Shown here one piece after another: positions 45,612 to 54,452 of a stretch of DNA of 64,000 nt (positions within the stretch are counted from its first letter, which is position 1; each line of letters begins with the position of its first letter). This stretch comes from Rubritalea marina DSM 17716. Lineage in GTDB: Bacteria; Verrucomicrobiota; Verrucomicrobiia; Verrucomicrobiales; Akkermansiaceae. The translations under genes were made by a program, and so were the position numbers. The notes under the pieces are model-generated. The model was not told the origin of the DNA. It searched no databases and was given only the letters and a program-made list of their open reading frames with translations. The DNA lies in contig NZ_KB899257.1 in NCBI RefSeq assembly GCF_000378105.1, forward strand, positions 1 through 64,000, read 5' to 3'.

Positions 45612-46589
45612 CTATTGCTTGTCTGGCTGGATAATGCCGAAGTCACGCTTTGACATCGTGCTGGCATTGGACGCCTCCGCAGTCGCTAGCAAAATAGTAC
45701 CTGGGCTCAGAATACCGCGTGTCTTGCGGGTGAATTCTGCTGGGAACTGAATGCTGTTGGCAATCTGCTCCGCTGGCGATCCACTCACGCGGCTCTTCTT
45801 CAAGCTCAAGACAGACCATGAACGAGGTCCATCACCATTCTCTAACTTGATGAACACACCTTCAGGTGGACGCGTGCCTGAGGCAATCGCAAAGGGGCTC
45901 TGACCTATCTTGATACCATTGCGCCACACATAGGCGGTTCGATCAGCATAACTAAGCAACACAGAGTATGGACCAGAGCGGCTCTTGCCCGGCTCCCAGA
46001 TCACACGACCCTGCATGTCAGGCACCGCTTGATTTGAAGAACTCTTGGCTTTCGACGCCATCAAGACATTCGCTGGCTTGGCTGAGTAAGAGGGCACAGT
46101 GCCCTTCTTGGTGATCGCCACCGTCGAGCCATTGGAGAGCACTCCATACACTTTCTGAGAAAATTCATACGGTAGTCGGATACAACCACCCGATGCTGGG
46201 TAGCCAGGTAGCTGGCCTGCGTGCATCGCAATACCTGTCCAAGTCAGGCGCTGCATGTAGGGCATCTTCGCACCCTTATAGACGTTCGACTCATGATCCA
46301 CCTTGCGCTGAAGAATCTGGAACACACCAGTGGGGGTTTCCTTGCCAGCACGACCAGTACTCACCGTTGAACGCGCAATCTGCACCCCATTGCGGTACAC
46401 ATAAGCCATCTGGTCATCGATGCTCACAACCATCAGGACTGGGCCAGAAGGCGAACGCTCTGGATGCCATTCAAACTGACCTGGCGCCAGTTTCGTCTGC
46501 TGGGTCGTCGTCGCGCACGAGCTGAGTAAGGCACCGCTGAGCAGAGCCGCCGAAATCATGAGAGGTTTTAGTAGTTTCATCACCCTCAT
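45612..46589 (-). CDS. L,D-transpeptidase-like lipoprotein with a second degenerate copy of the domain
   Basis: 325 residues. The lipobox is L-S-S-C25. The first half (about 40-165) is a YkuD domain with the His of GIAMHAGQLP and the catalytic Cys in SGGCIRLP (the His of the more usual SHGC is Gly, a known variant). The second half (about 195-320) repeats the same sequence elements (SGPYSVLLSYADRTAYVWRNG) but has no SGGC motif, so only the first copy can be active. It would cross-link peptidoglycan or attach proteins to it. Lipid anchor in the inner or outer membrane is likely. Confidence 0.85.
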   Translation of the reverse strand: MRVMKLLKPLMISAALLSGALLSSCATTTQQTKLAPGQFEWHPERSPSGPVLMVVSIDDQMAYVYRNGVQIARSTVSTGRAGKETPTGVFQILQRKVDHESNVYKGAKMPYMQRLTWTGIAMHAGQLPGYPASGGCIRLPYEFSQKVYGVLSNGSTVAITKKGTVPSYSAKPANVLMASKAKSSSNQAVPDMQGRVIWEPGKSRSGPYSVLLSYADRTAYVWRNGIKIGQSPFAIASGTRPPEGVFIKLENGDGPRSWSVLSLKKSRVSGSPAEQIANSIQFPAEFTRKTRGILSPGTILLATAEASNASTMSKRDFGIIQPDKQ

Positions 46590-46734
46590 TGCTAGCGACC
46601 ATCTTCGCAGCCAGCAAGTTAGAAATCACAACAATCTCGATCTTCATCACAAGAACCACACACACGTCCACTTCAATCTAATCACTTCATTAATCTATTG
46701 CAAATGCGTCTCAATTTCATTTATAGCTAATGAC

Positions 46735-47619
46735 GTGATTGAACATCGGACATTGTATGGCGACTATAGCAGTAGCGGCGTGGAGCTGCGCTGGCATCGT
46801 GGCTATGTGGAGTCTTATGCTGATAGTCTGCACCAAGGGGCACTGCACATCATATTCAACCAGGCAGGCGAAGGGATATTGCTGGGAAACTCATTGCGCG
46901 TGAACTTCAGCGCCGGCACCATGCTTGCCTTTCACCACGGGTCAGACGAATCATTGATAGCCAGCCGCAAAGGAGCACAGGAGACACATGATTTTTTGGT
47001 TTTAATCGTGAGTGAAACCTGGCTGCGCAACACCTTTGGTTCGCGCCTTTCCGCCTTCCATCCAGACCTTCGCTCTGCGATTGAGAATAGCGCGCGAGCG
47101 AACCAAGTTCTAGGGAAAGTGAGGAGCATGAGCCTCACCGAGAGAGGCATCGTCAGCGATCTCTGTGCCCCTCCGGTCGAAGGCCCTGCACAACGTTATT
47201 GGTTCATGGCCAAAGTACTCGAGATACTGACTCACCATCTTTTCGCCCCTACGAGCACGCTTGGAGCTCAGCCCTTTTGTAGCATGGTCAAACAACGCAA
47301 TAGCGAGCGGGTTGCTGCCTGCAATCGATGGCTGGAAGAACATCTCGATGAAAACCTCGACCTCAGCCAGCTTGCCGAGTGCGTCGGCTGCGCTCCCCAC
47401 TATCTCAGCCGCCAGTACAAGCAACAAACCGGGATTACCTTAAAGCAACAACACCGAAAGCTGCGCATAGAAAAAGCTGCGGAGCTGCTCGAGCAAGGAG
47501 ACTACAATGTGACGGAAGCTGCGATGGAAGTGGGCTATAGCTCCCTCTCACATTTCTCCAAAGCCTTCCATGAAGAAACAGGACGCCTGCCCTCCGAAAT
47601 GGTCAACACGGATGCTTAA
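46735..47619 (+). CDS. AraC-family regulator, PchR-like, of the iron/haem locus
   Basis: About 294 residues from the GTG at 46735; no in-frame ATG is present until far inside, so the start is uncertain. C-terminal double helix-turn-helix: QLAECVGCAPHYLSRQYKQQTGITL and VTEAAMEVGYSSLSHFSKAFHEETGRLP. The N-terminal half (about 1-180) resembles the effector domain of PchR-type regulators, which respond to siderophores or iron. The TonB receptor operon starts 1.3 kb to the right. Regulation of that operon is inferred. Confidence 0.75.
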   Translation: MIEHRTLYGDYSSSGVELRWHRGYVESYADSLHQGALHIIFNQAGEGILLGNSLRVNFSAGTMLAFHHGSDESLIASRKGAQETHDFLVLIVSETWLRNTFGSRLSAFHPDLRSAIENSARANQVLGKVRSMSLTERGIVSDLCAPPVEGPAQRYWFMAKVLEILTHHLFAPTSTLGAQPFCSMVKQRNSERVAACNRWLEEHLDENLDLSQLAECVGCAPHYLSRQYKQQTGITLKQQHRKLRIEKAAELLEQGDYNVTEAAMEVGYSSLSHFSKAFHEETGRLPSEMVNTDA

Positions 47620-47630
47620 CCAAGCATCGC

Positions 47631-48749
47631 TCAATCACCTGAAGAGCCGAGTGCCTCGCGTGGGGTCCAAGGCAGATCGTGCGATTGAGCCACCGCTTCA
47701 TTGGTAAGCATCCCTTGGGTACAATTGACGGCACTCGCCAGCTCTGCAAATTGACTCAGAGCCGACTCGAGACCGAGACCTGCGATGCGCCCTATCCATG
47801 CCGCTGTCACATTGCTGAGTGCAATGGTCGCAGTGCGCGCGTAGGCCGCCGGCATATTGGCCACACAATAATGTAGCACCCCAGACTCCGTGAATGTCGG
47901 TGCCGCATGGGTGGTAGCTCGCGTGCTCTCGACACAGCCGCCTTGATCCACAGCAATGTCCACAATCACCGAGCCCTCAGGCATCAAGCCCAGCATCTCA
48001 CGTGTCACCAACTTCGGCGCAGCAGCACCAGGTAGTAGCACCGCCCCAACAAGCAAATCAACTGAGCGCAACAGCTCACGCAAATTGGCCTCACTCGAGT
48101 ACATCGTATGGATCTGTGGAAAGTTCATCTCCAACATTCTCATCCGTTCGAAATCTAATTCTAAAATAGTAACATCGGCACCCATTCCGGCAGCCACACG
48201 GGCAGCATGCATTCCAGCAGTGCCACCACCGAGCACCACCGCCTTGCTCGGTCCCACCCCAGGCACGCTACTTAGCAAAGTGCCGCGACCACCCGTGTGC
48301 TTCGCCAAGTGGTAGGCCCCTGCGATGGGAGCCATGCTCCCGGCAATTTCAGACATCGGCTCTAGCAGAGGGAGTCGCTCCCCCACGGCCAATGTCTCAT
48401 AGGCTAGCCCGGTACAACCGCTGGCGGTGAGTGATTGAGTGAGTTGCTTGTCAGCCGCCAAGTGCAGATACGTCAGCAAGGTGTGCGAGTCATTCAACAT
48501 CGCTACCTCGTCAGGTTGCGGCTCCTTCACCTTCACAATCAATTCAGAGGCCGCAAATAGAAGATCAGGACGATCCAGCATCGAGGCCCCAGCAAAAGAG
48601 TATTCCTCATCGCTGTATCCAGCTCCCAGCCCAGCACCACGTTCCACATTCACTTGATGGCCAGAGTGCACCAGTGAAGCTACCACAGCCGGAGTCATCG
48701 CGACTCGATGCTCCTGCTTCTTAATTTCTTTGGGTAATCCGATGTGCAT
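47631..48749 (-). CDS. ald: Alanine dehydrogenase
   Basis: 372 residues from the ATG at 48749; the frame extends to 48773. MHIGLPKEIKKQEHRVAMTP opens it, with the NAD-binding GGTAGMHAARVAAGMGA (about 175-191) and DIAVDQGG. Reversible oxidative deamination of alanine to pyruvate and ammonia. It lies convergent to the AraC gene and divergent to the TonB receptor, and probably has no tie to iron uptake. Confidence 0.95.
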   Translation of the reverse strand: MHIGLPKEIKKQEHRVAMTPAVVASLVHSGHQVNVERGAGLGAGYSDEEYSFAGASMLDRPDLLFAASELIVKVKEPQPDEVAMLNDSHTLLTYLHLAADKQLTQSLTASGCTGLAYETLAVGERLPLLEPMSEIAGSMAPIAGAYHLAKHTGGRGTLLSSVPGVGPSKAVVLGGGTAGMHAARVAAGMGADVTILELDFERMRMLEMNFPQIHTMYSSEANLRELLRSVDLLVGAVLLPGAAAPKLVTREMLGLMPEGSVIVDIAVDQGGCVESTRATTHAAPTFTESGVLHYCVANMPAAYARTATIALSNVTAAWIGRIAGLGLESALSQFAELASAVNCTQGMLTNEAVAQSHDLPWTPREALGSSGD

Positions 48750-48963
48750 GGGGGAATGAAACTTAACAGCCAAATTAGCACAACAAGGAGATCAATCAAA
48801 GCAATGATTCATTGACGCTGGATTGATCTAAACAACGCGCATCGCAAGCAACCGCTAGTCGAAGACAAGGCAGCGTTAGCGCATTGGTTCGATCTCGTTC
48901 TATCTTGCGCCTCCTCAGGCGAAACTCCTCACACAGAAAGCAACGACTGACCCATTAAACTTT

Positions 48964-51012
48964 ATGAAATTAGCAAGACCACTAACCCTTCTAGCGTGCA
49001 CCTCAGCCGTCCTCCAGGCTCAGACACAGAAGGCCGATGAGAATTCCACCATCGTGACTGCGAATCGTTTTGAGCAGGACAGAAATGACACCAGTGCAGC
49101 AGTATCGACTTTCACTGCAGAGGACATCGAACGCAAGCAATCACGCTCACTCAACGAACTTCTCCGCAATGAACCAAACGTAGAAATCACTGGAGGCAAT
49201 CGCCTCACTGGCCAGCAAATTGAGGTTCGCGGCCAAGGCGGAAACGCTGTGACCGTAAGAGTCGATGGCGCCAAGCAAAACTTTGTCACCGGGCACGGAG
49301 GGCAGCGATCTTTCATTGATCCCTTTTTCCTCACCTCAGCCGAGCTCATCCGCGGCCCAAAGAGCCACCTCTATGGATCTGGAGCAGCAGGCGTGATCAA
49401 TCTCCGCACCTACAGTGCCTTCGACCTCATCGACCCAGGCAAGGGAATCGGCGGAAAACTACAGCTTGGCTACCAAAATGTGAACGAAGAGACCAGCTAC
49501 GGCGGGCTCGTGGCTGCGGGCGAGGGCGACCTCACCATTCTGCTCGGCTACATCAATCGCAACTCCAAAGACATCAAACTAGGTAACGGACTCACCTCTG
49601 AAGGCTCAGCCATGGACCGCGAAAGCGTGCTGCTCAAAACCGAGTACAGCCCCAACGATGAGCACAGCTTCAGCTTCGGCTTCAACCACTACGCTGCCGA
49701 TGACCAAAACGGCGCCAACCCACAAATCGATGTCGGCACCAGCAGCCCGCTGGTAAACCGTGAAACCCGCTACAAGCAATTCTCACTCTCACATTCCTTC
49801 AGCCCAGCGGATAGCGAGCTGGTGGATCTGCAATCAACGATCTACTACAACAAAACCGATCAAACCCGCCAGTATGCTGAGACAGACCCCGCAGCATCTA
49901 ACTTTGGTCGAGTGAACCAACAGATCTTTGATACCTTCGGAATCGATATCTCAAACCGCAGCAAATACACGGCCTTTGGCCAAGAAAACACACTCGTCTC
50001 TGGCTTTGAATTCACTCACGATACACAAGAAGGGCGTGACACCCGGGCGGACTACTCAGCTGGCACCCCAGGCACCTTCTATGGCCGCCCCAATGCCGAC
50101 GCTGACAATGTGGCTGCGTATATTGAGAACTGGACCAACTTCGAGAATGGTTTCGAACTTGCCGCTGGCCTGCGCTACGACAGTTTCTCTAGCAAGAGCA
50201 CTTCTGAATCACAATCCAACTCTGAGCTCTCACCTCATCTAGGTGCCCGCTACAACACGGAAATGGGCCTCAGCCTCTTTGGCGACTATGCGAGGGCGTT
50301 CACCGCACCCACGATGAATCAACTCTACCAATCTGGCCGTCACTTTGCCTTCTCATCACCGAGCTTCTCTGGCGAGGGCTACTTCATTGCCAACCCAGAT
50401 CTGAAGCCAGAGATCAGCGACAACTTCGAAATAGGTGCCGACTTCAAGCGCGAACTCGGACCTGGATTCTTCGACGCGAAACTCAGCTTCTTCTACCAAA
50501 AAGGTGAGAACACCTATGACTACGACACCGAGACGGTGATGGGATTCACCCCACCCTTCGGCCCAGTCACCATGACCCAGTACACCCAAGCGGTGAACCG
50601 CGAGGAAACCACACGCAAAGGTCTGGAATTCACCACCAACTACCGCACCGATCTCTGGTACGCCAAGGGCACATTCTCCACCATGAAAGCTGAAGATGAC
50701 AGCACCGGCAACAAGCTCAATAGCACACCAGGCGATAAGATTTACTTAGAAACTGGATACACCGTGCAGGACAACTTCACCTTCGGCATCAATGCCCTCT
50801 TCGGCGGTGATCGCGCCGACAAGGTACAAGACGACGAAAATAAAACCAGCGGCTACGACATCTACGGACTCTTCGCCCAATGGCAGATCAATCAAGACCT
50901 CCTTCTCACAGCCGGCGTAGACAACCTCCTAGACCAAGCCTACGAGCGCAGTTCGGTTTCCAATGTAGAGCCAGGCCGCAATGTCTACCTTGCAGCATCC
51001 TACTCCTTCTAA
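48964..51012 (+). CDS. TonB-dependent outer-membrane receptor (haem/iron type)
   Basis: 682 residues. Signal peptide about 1-20. Plug domain about 30-155 (TVRVDGAKQNFVTGHGGQRSFIDPFFL, LIRGPKSHLYGSGAAGVINLRT), then a 22-strand barrel ending in YLAASYSF. The block YFIANPDLKPEISDNFEIG corresponds to the NPNL motif of haem receptors (HemR/HmuR type). Haem or haemoprotein is the likely ligand; this rests on motif resemblance. First gene of a five-gene operon with the DUF6607 gene, exbB, exbD and tonB. Confidence 0.88.
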   Translation: MKLARPLTLLACTSAVLQAQTQKADENSTIVTANRFEQDRNDTSAAVSTFTAEDIERKQSRSLNELLRNEPNVEITGGNRLTGQQIEVRGQGGNAVTVRVDGAKQNFVTGHGGQRSFIDPFFLTSAELIRGPKSHLYGSGAAGVINLRTYSAFDLIDPGKGIGGKLQLGYQNVNEETSYGGLVAAGEGDLTILLGYINRNSKDIKLGNGLTSEGSAMDRESVLLKTEYSPNDEHSFSFGFNHYAADDQNGANPQIDVGTSSPLVNRETRYKQFSLSHSFSPADSELVDLQSTIYYNKTDQTRQYAETDPAASNFGRVNQQIFDTFGIDISNRSKYTAFGQENTLVSGFEFTHDTQEGRDTRADYSAGTPGTFYGRPNADADNVAAYIENWTNFENGFELAAGLRYDSFSSKSTSESQSNSELSPHLGARYNTEMGLSLFGDYARAFTAPTMNQLYQSGRHFAFSSPSFSGEGYFIANPDLKPEISDNFEIGADFKRELGPGFFDAKLSFFYQKGENTYDYDTETVMGFTPPFGPVTMTQYTQAVNREETTRKGLEFTTNYRTDLWYAKGTFSTMKAEDDSTGNKLNSTPGDKIYLETGYTVQDNFTFGINALFGGDRADKVQDDENKTSGYDIYGLFAQWQINQDLLLTAGVDNLLDQAYERSSVSNVEPGRNVYLAASYSF

Positions 51013-51033
51013 TCACCAACAAAACATCACATC

Positions 51034-51966
51034 ATGCAAATCAAAGCCATTATTCTCGGCGTACTAGCAAGCGCCAGCATCGCCCACGCCAATGCCGACA
51101 AGTTTGAACAAGACCGCGCGGCGATCCTCCAATTTGAAGGCGCTTTCAAAGTAGACTTCCAATTCCGCGAATCCCTTGCCGTTAAAAAAGACTACGAACT
51201 CAAAGAACAATACACCGCCAATGCACACGAACTCGTCGAGCTCGTCGAAGACAACGGGGACTCCATCACCTTCCAACATCTCCTCGTCGTGCAGATGAAA
51301 GATAAGGAGCCAAAAGTCATCAAGCATTGGTCGCAAACATGGAAATACCAAGACACTGAAATCCTCGACTACACCGCGAAAAACCAATGGGAATCACGCA
51401 GCATCACCGCAGCAAAAGCCAAGGGTACATGGTCGCAGTTTGTCACCCAAGTGGATGATAGCCCACGCTACGAAGCTTATGGCACCTGGCAACACTTCGA
51501 AGGCAGCAGCATCTGGGTATCCCAAGAGGGTGGTGCTCGACCGCTCCCACGCCGAGAATCCACCAAACGCAAGGACTACGATATCGTGCTCTGTACCAAT
51601 CGTAATGTCGTCACTGCCAATGGCTGGCACCACGAACAACACAACGCCAAATGCGTCCGCCGCGATGGCAAGCCAGGCGCCATCATCGCACATGAAATCG
51701 GCCTCAATAGCTACGTCCGTGACAACGAATACGACTTCACCGTCGCCCGAGACTACTGGAGCAAATACGCCAAATACTGGGACACTGTACGCAAAGAATG
51801 GAACCAGCTCTATGCCGAGAACTCCATGATCAAACTCGCCAAGTACCACGACGACACCAGCCTCCGCGACATGACATACGAGATGGTCGAAATCGCTGAA
51901 GAAGAAGGCAAGGACAAGCTCGTCGGCTTCAAAGCTGCTGCCTCGAAATTCATCAATCAACAGTAA
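51034..51966 (+). CDS. Exported DUF6607-like protein of the TonB locus
   Basis: 310 residues with a signal peptide (about 1-20). The body is soluble and Trp/Tyr-rich: WSQTWKYQDTEILDY, GTWSQFVTQVDDSPRYEAYGTWQH, NGWHHEQHNAKCVRR. I place it in DUF6607 from memory. Its gene follows the receptor after 22 bases and precedes exbB, so a periplasmic partner of haem or iron uptake is likely. Direct function unknown. Confidence 0.65.
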   Translation: MQIKAIILGVLASASIAHANADKFEQDRAAILQFEGAFKVDFQFRESLAVKKDYELKEQYTANAHELVELVEDNGDSITFQHLLVVQMKDKEPKVIKHWSQTWKYQDTEILDYTAKNQWESRSITAAKAKGTWSQFVTQVDDSPRYEAYGTWQHFEGSSIWVSQEGGARPLPRRESTKRKDYDIVLCTNRNVVTANGWHHEQHNAKCVRRDGKPGAIIAHEIGLNSYVRDNEYDFTVARDYWSKYAKYWDTVRKEWNQLYAENSMIKLAKYHDDTSLRDMTYEMVEIAEEEGKDKLVGFKAAASKFINQQ

Positions 51967-52021
51967 GACTTTTACTCGCTGAGTGCGAACCAATCCCCCC
52001 AATTCATAACACCAAATTACC

Positions 52022-52615
52022 ATGCAGGACCTTCAGCTATGGGAACTTATCCAGCAGGGTGGATTCTTTGTCTACCCCTTGCTGGTGCTCTCGATCATCT
52101 CCGCCATCATCATACTCGAACGACTATGTTATTTTAGTGTGAGACAATACCGCTTGGGCAAGGTGGTGACGCAGATTGATACCTTGGAAGAGTGCCAACA
52201 CCACTCCAAGAATCCGATGCTGCAGGTCCTGCATGCGTTTAGCTCCGACTTAAAGAAAGGTGAAACTCACTGCCTTAACGTCTACCAACGCGAGGCCAAC
52301 CGCCAAATCAGCCATCACGAACGTGGACTCAAGTCCCTCGCCACCATCGGCGCCATCTCGCCCTTGATCGGACTACTCGGCACCGTTTGGGGTATGGTAC
52401 TCGCCTTTGCACAGATCGCCGCCGCTGGCGATGGCGTGAGCACCTCAGACTTCGCTGGCGGGATCTGGACTGGCCTCCTCACCACCGTGGCAGGCCTCAT
52501 CGTAGCGATTCCGGCAGTAGCCGCAGCCCGCCTCTTCGAGTCCAAAGTAGACAAGCTCGCCCGCGACCTCAACGAGCTCGCCTCCCACCTCAAAGAATAC
52601 TACTTCACTGCCTAA
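52022..52615 (+). CDS. exbB: ExbB/TolQ-type proton channel
   Basis: 197 residues. Three membrane helices (about 15-35, 95-118 and 150-172), with the family block LATIGAISPLIGLLGTVWGMVLAFAQIA (about 101-128) and GIWTGLLTTVAGLIVAIPAV. Together with ExbD and TonB it energises the TonB receptor upstream. Gene order receptor, DUF6607, exbB, exbD, tonB is contiguous. Confidence 0.92.
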   Translation: MQDLQLWELIQQGGFFVYPLLVLSIISAIIILERLCYFSVRQYRLGKVVTQIDTLEECQHHSKNPMLQVLHAFSSDLKKGETHCLNVYQREANRQISHHERGLKSLATIGAISPLIGLLGTVWGMVLAFAQIAAAGDGVSTSDFAGGIWTGLLTTVAGLIVAIPAVAAARLFESKVDKLARDLNELASHLKEYYFTA

Positions 52616-52639
52616 GAGTAGCCTCAACCAAATTTCGCC

Positions 52640-53059
52640 ATGGTCATAGATAGAACCAAGCGTATCGACGCCAGCATCGACATGACTCCCCTGATCGACG
52701 TCGTCTTCCAGCTGTTGATCTTCCTCATGGTCACCAGCCACTTCACCAAGCCCGACCAGCAAGTCGAGCTCCCAACCAGCGCGAGCCAAGCCGAGCAAGT
52801 CGATCAACAAGTGGACAAACACACCTTGCTCATCACCGCAGAAAACGCCGTTAGCCTCAATGGGACCCCACTCTCACCAGATCGCCTGCGCTACGCATTG
52901 CACAGCCAGATCCAAGCCACTGGCACCACGCGACTGGAAATCCGTGGTGACCGCGGGGCTCACCTCGGCACCTTCATCGCCGCCATCGAAGCCGCCAAGG
53001 CCGCCGGCATCGACCAACTCAGCTACCACAAGAAAGCTCAGCCAATCACAGGAGAATAA
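52640..53059 (+). CDS. exbD: ExbD/TolR-type biopolymer transport protein
   Basis: 139 residues. The N-terminal SIDMTPLIDVVFQLLIFLMV holds the essential membrane Asp (D22). Periplasmic domain after residue 42. The exbB and tonB genes flank it with 24 and 3 bases. Confidence 0.93.
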   Translation: MVIDRTKRIDASIDMTPLIDVVFQLLIFLMVTSHFTKPDQQVELPTSASQAEQVDQQVDKHTLLITAENAVSLNGTPLSPDRLRYALHSQIQATGTTRLEIRGDRGAHLGTFIAAIEAAKAAGIDQLSYHKKAQPITGE

Positions 53060-53062
53060 AGC

Positions 53063-53833
53063 ATGATCAAACAATCAGCCAAATGGACTGGAGTCATTGC
53101 CGCAGTACTGGGTCTCCACGCCTCCGTCTTCGCCCTCAGCTTTATCCCAGAGCATGAACTACAGGCCTCAGAGGAACAAGCTGGCGGCATCGCCATCGAC
53201 CTCCTCGAAGAGCTCACGATCACCGACACAAGCTGCCCGATAGCCACCCAAGAGATCGAAAAAGAAGTCACAGCGGCTGACGAAGTACTCGAGGCGCAGC
53301 TACCGAGGGAGCAAGCCGAGCCAAAGCACAGCGAGGCACTCATGGAACCACAAAGCCTAGCTCCAGAGACAGCCACCCAGCAGCGTCAGGCCCAGGATGA
53401 ACTCAAACAGCAGCTGGAGCAAATCCAGCGCGAACAAGCCCAGGCAGAGCTCAAAGCCGAACAGCAACGCCAGCTAGCACGCCAACGCAAGGCCGCCAAA
53501 CAACAGAACTTAGCCGCCGCCCGCGCCCGCAAGGCAGCGCTTGCCAAGAAGATCGTGAGCGAAGCCATACCTGGCAACAATGCCCGCCACGTGCCACACT
53601 ACCCACGCACCCTGCGCCGCCGCGGCATTGAAGGCACCGTGGTACTGCAGGTCAGTGTCGATAAGGCCGGCAAAGTCACAGAACTCAGACTCAAGCAAAG
53701 CAGCGGGCACAAACACTTCGACCAATCGGCGCTCAAAGCCATCAAGCATTGGTCCTACACTCCAGCCAAAAATGGCTTGGGTCAGCGAATCGCCAGCACT
53801 AAAGTAGAACGCATCGTCTACCGATTGCAGTAA
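53063..53833 (+). CDS. tonB: TonB protein
   Basis: 256 residues. One N-terminal membrane helix (about 8-26), a long Gln/Ala/Glu-rich periplasmic spacer (about 70-160) rather than the usual Pro-rich one, and the C-terminal TonB domain (about 180-256) with YPRTLRRRGIEGTVVLQVSVDKAGKV. It transfers energy from ExbBD to the outer-membrane receptor. Last gene of the operon. Confidence 0.92.
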   Translation: MIKQSAKWTGVIAAVLGLHASVFALSFIPEHELQASEEQAGGIAIDLLEELTITDTSCPIATQEIEKEVTAADEVLEAQLPREQAEPKHSEALMEPQSLAPETATQQRQAQDELKQQLEQIQREQAQAELKAEQQRQLARQRKAAKQQNLAAARARKAALAKKIVSEAIPGNNARHVPHYPRTLRRRGIEGTVVLQVSVDKAGKVTELRLKQSSGHKHFDQSALKAIKHWSYTPAKNGLGQRIASTKVERIVYRLQ

Positions 53834-53849
53834 TTGGGCCCCTCAGTGG

Positions 53850-54356
53850 TCACTTCTTCAGCTTGCCTTCTAGCTCGTGGTATTCGCTCCAGTCGTAACT
53901 GCCGCCCGACTTGCTAGCCTCGCGTTTGATCTCAGCCATGCGCTTGTAAATTGCAGCGTGCTCAGCATTGCCTGATGCGATCGATTGGGCTGCTAGCTGG
54001 TCGTACTTCTGCGCCGCGCCTTCAACGCTGTAGCTTTGCTTCTTCACCTTCTTAGCGTGCTTTTCGCCATGCTTTTTGGCACCGTCATTGCCGTGGTTTA
54101 GCTGCCCCTGCAGCTTATGGTATTCGGTCCAGTCGTAGTTTCCCCCGACTTTGGCGGCATCGCGCTTCATGTCAGCAAGCTTTTTGTATATGGCGGCATC
54201 GTTGTTGTTACCAGCAATGGCTGCAAGCTCAGCCTTCTGATCATACTTTTTCGCCGTCTTTAGGAAATCGTTTTGGATGTCGGCATTGGATTTCTCGGCG
54301 TGTGACGCGCCAACACTGAGGAGCGCAATGGCACTGATAAGGATGGTGTTTTTCAT
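53850..54356 (-). CDS. Small exported protein with a duplicated domain
   Basis: 168 residues from the ATG at 54356, with a signal peptide (about 1-20). Two similar units of about 55 residues: KYDQKAELAAIAGNNNDAAIYK ... YDWTEYHKLQGQL and QKYDQLAAQSIASGNAEHAAIYK ... YDWSEYHELEGKL. A charged linker of Lys, His and Gly joins them. Each unit is a helical hairpin. No recognised family; probably periplasmic. The gene faces the polygalacturonase-like gene divergently across about 97 bases. Confidence 0.65.
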   Translation of the reverse strand: MKNTILISAIALLSVGASHAEKSNADIQNDFLKTAKKYDQKAELAAIAGNNNDAAIYKKLADMKRDAAKVGGNYDWTEYHKLQGQLNHGNDGAKKHGEKHAKKVKKQSYSVEGAAQKYDQLAAQSIASGNAEHAAIYKRMAEIKREASKSGGSYDWSEYHELEGKLKK

Positions 54357-54452
54357 TGGGTATTTTGGGTTTAGAACGTCCACATGTAGCAAATCTGAAG
54401 CGAAAAGGAAAGTTCAGGATACATCGAATCAGGAACCACGTACTCATTCCTA

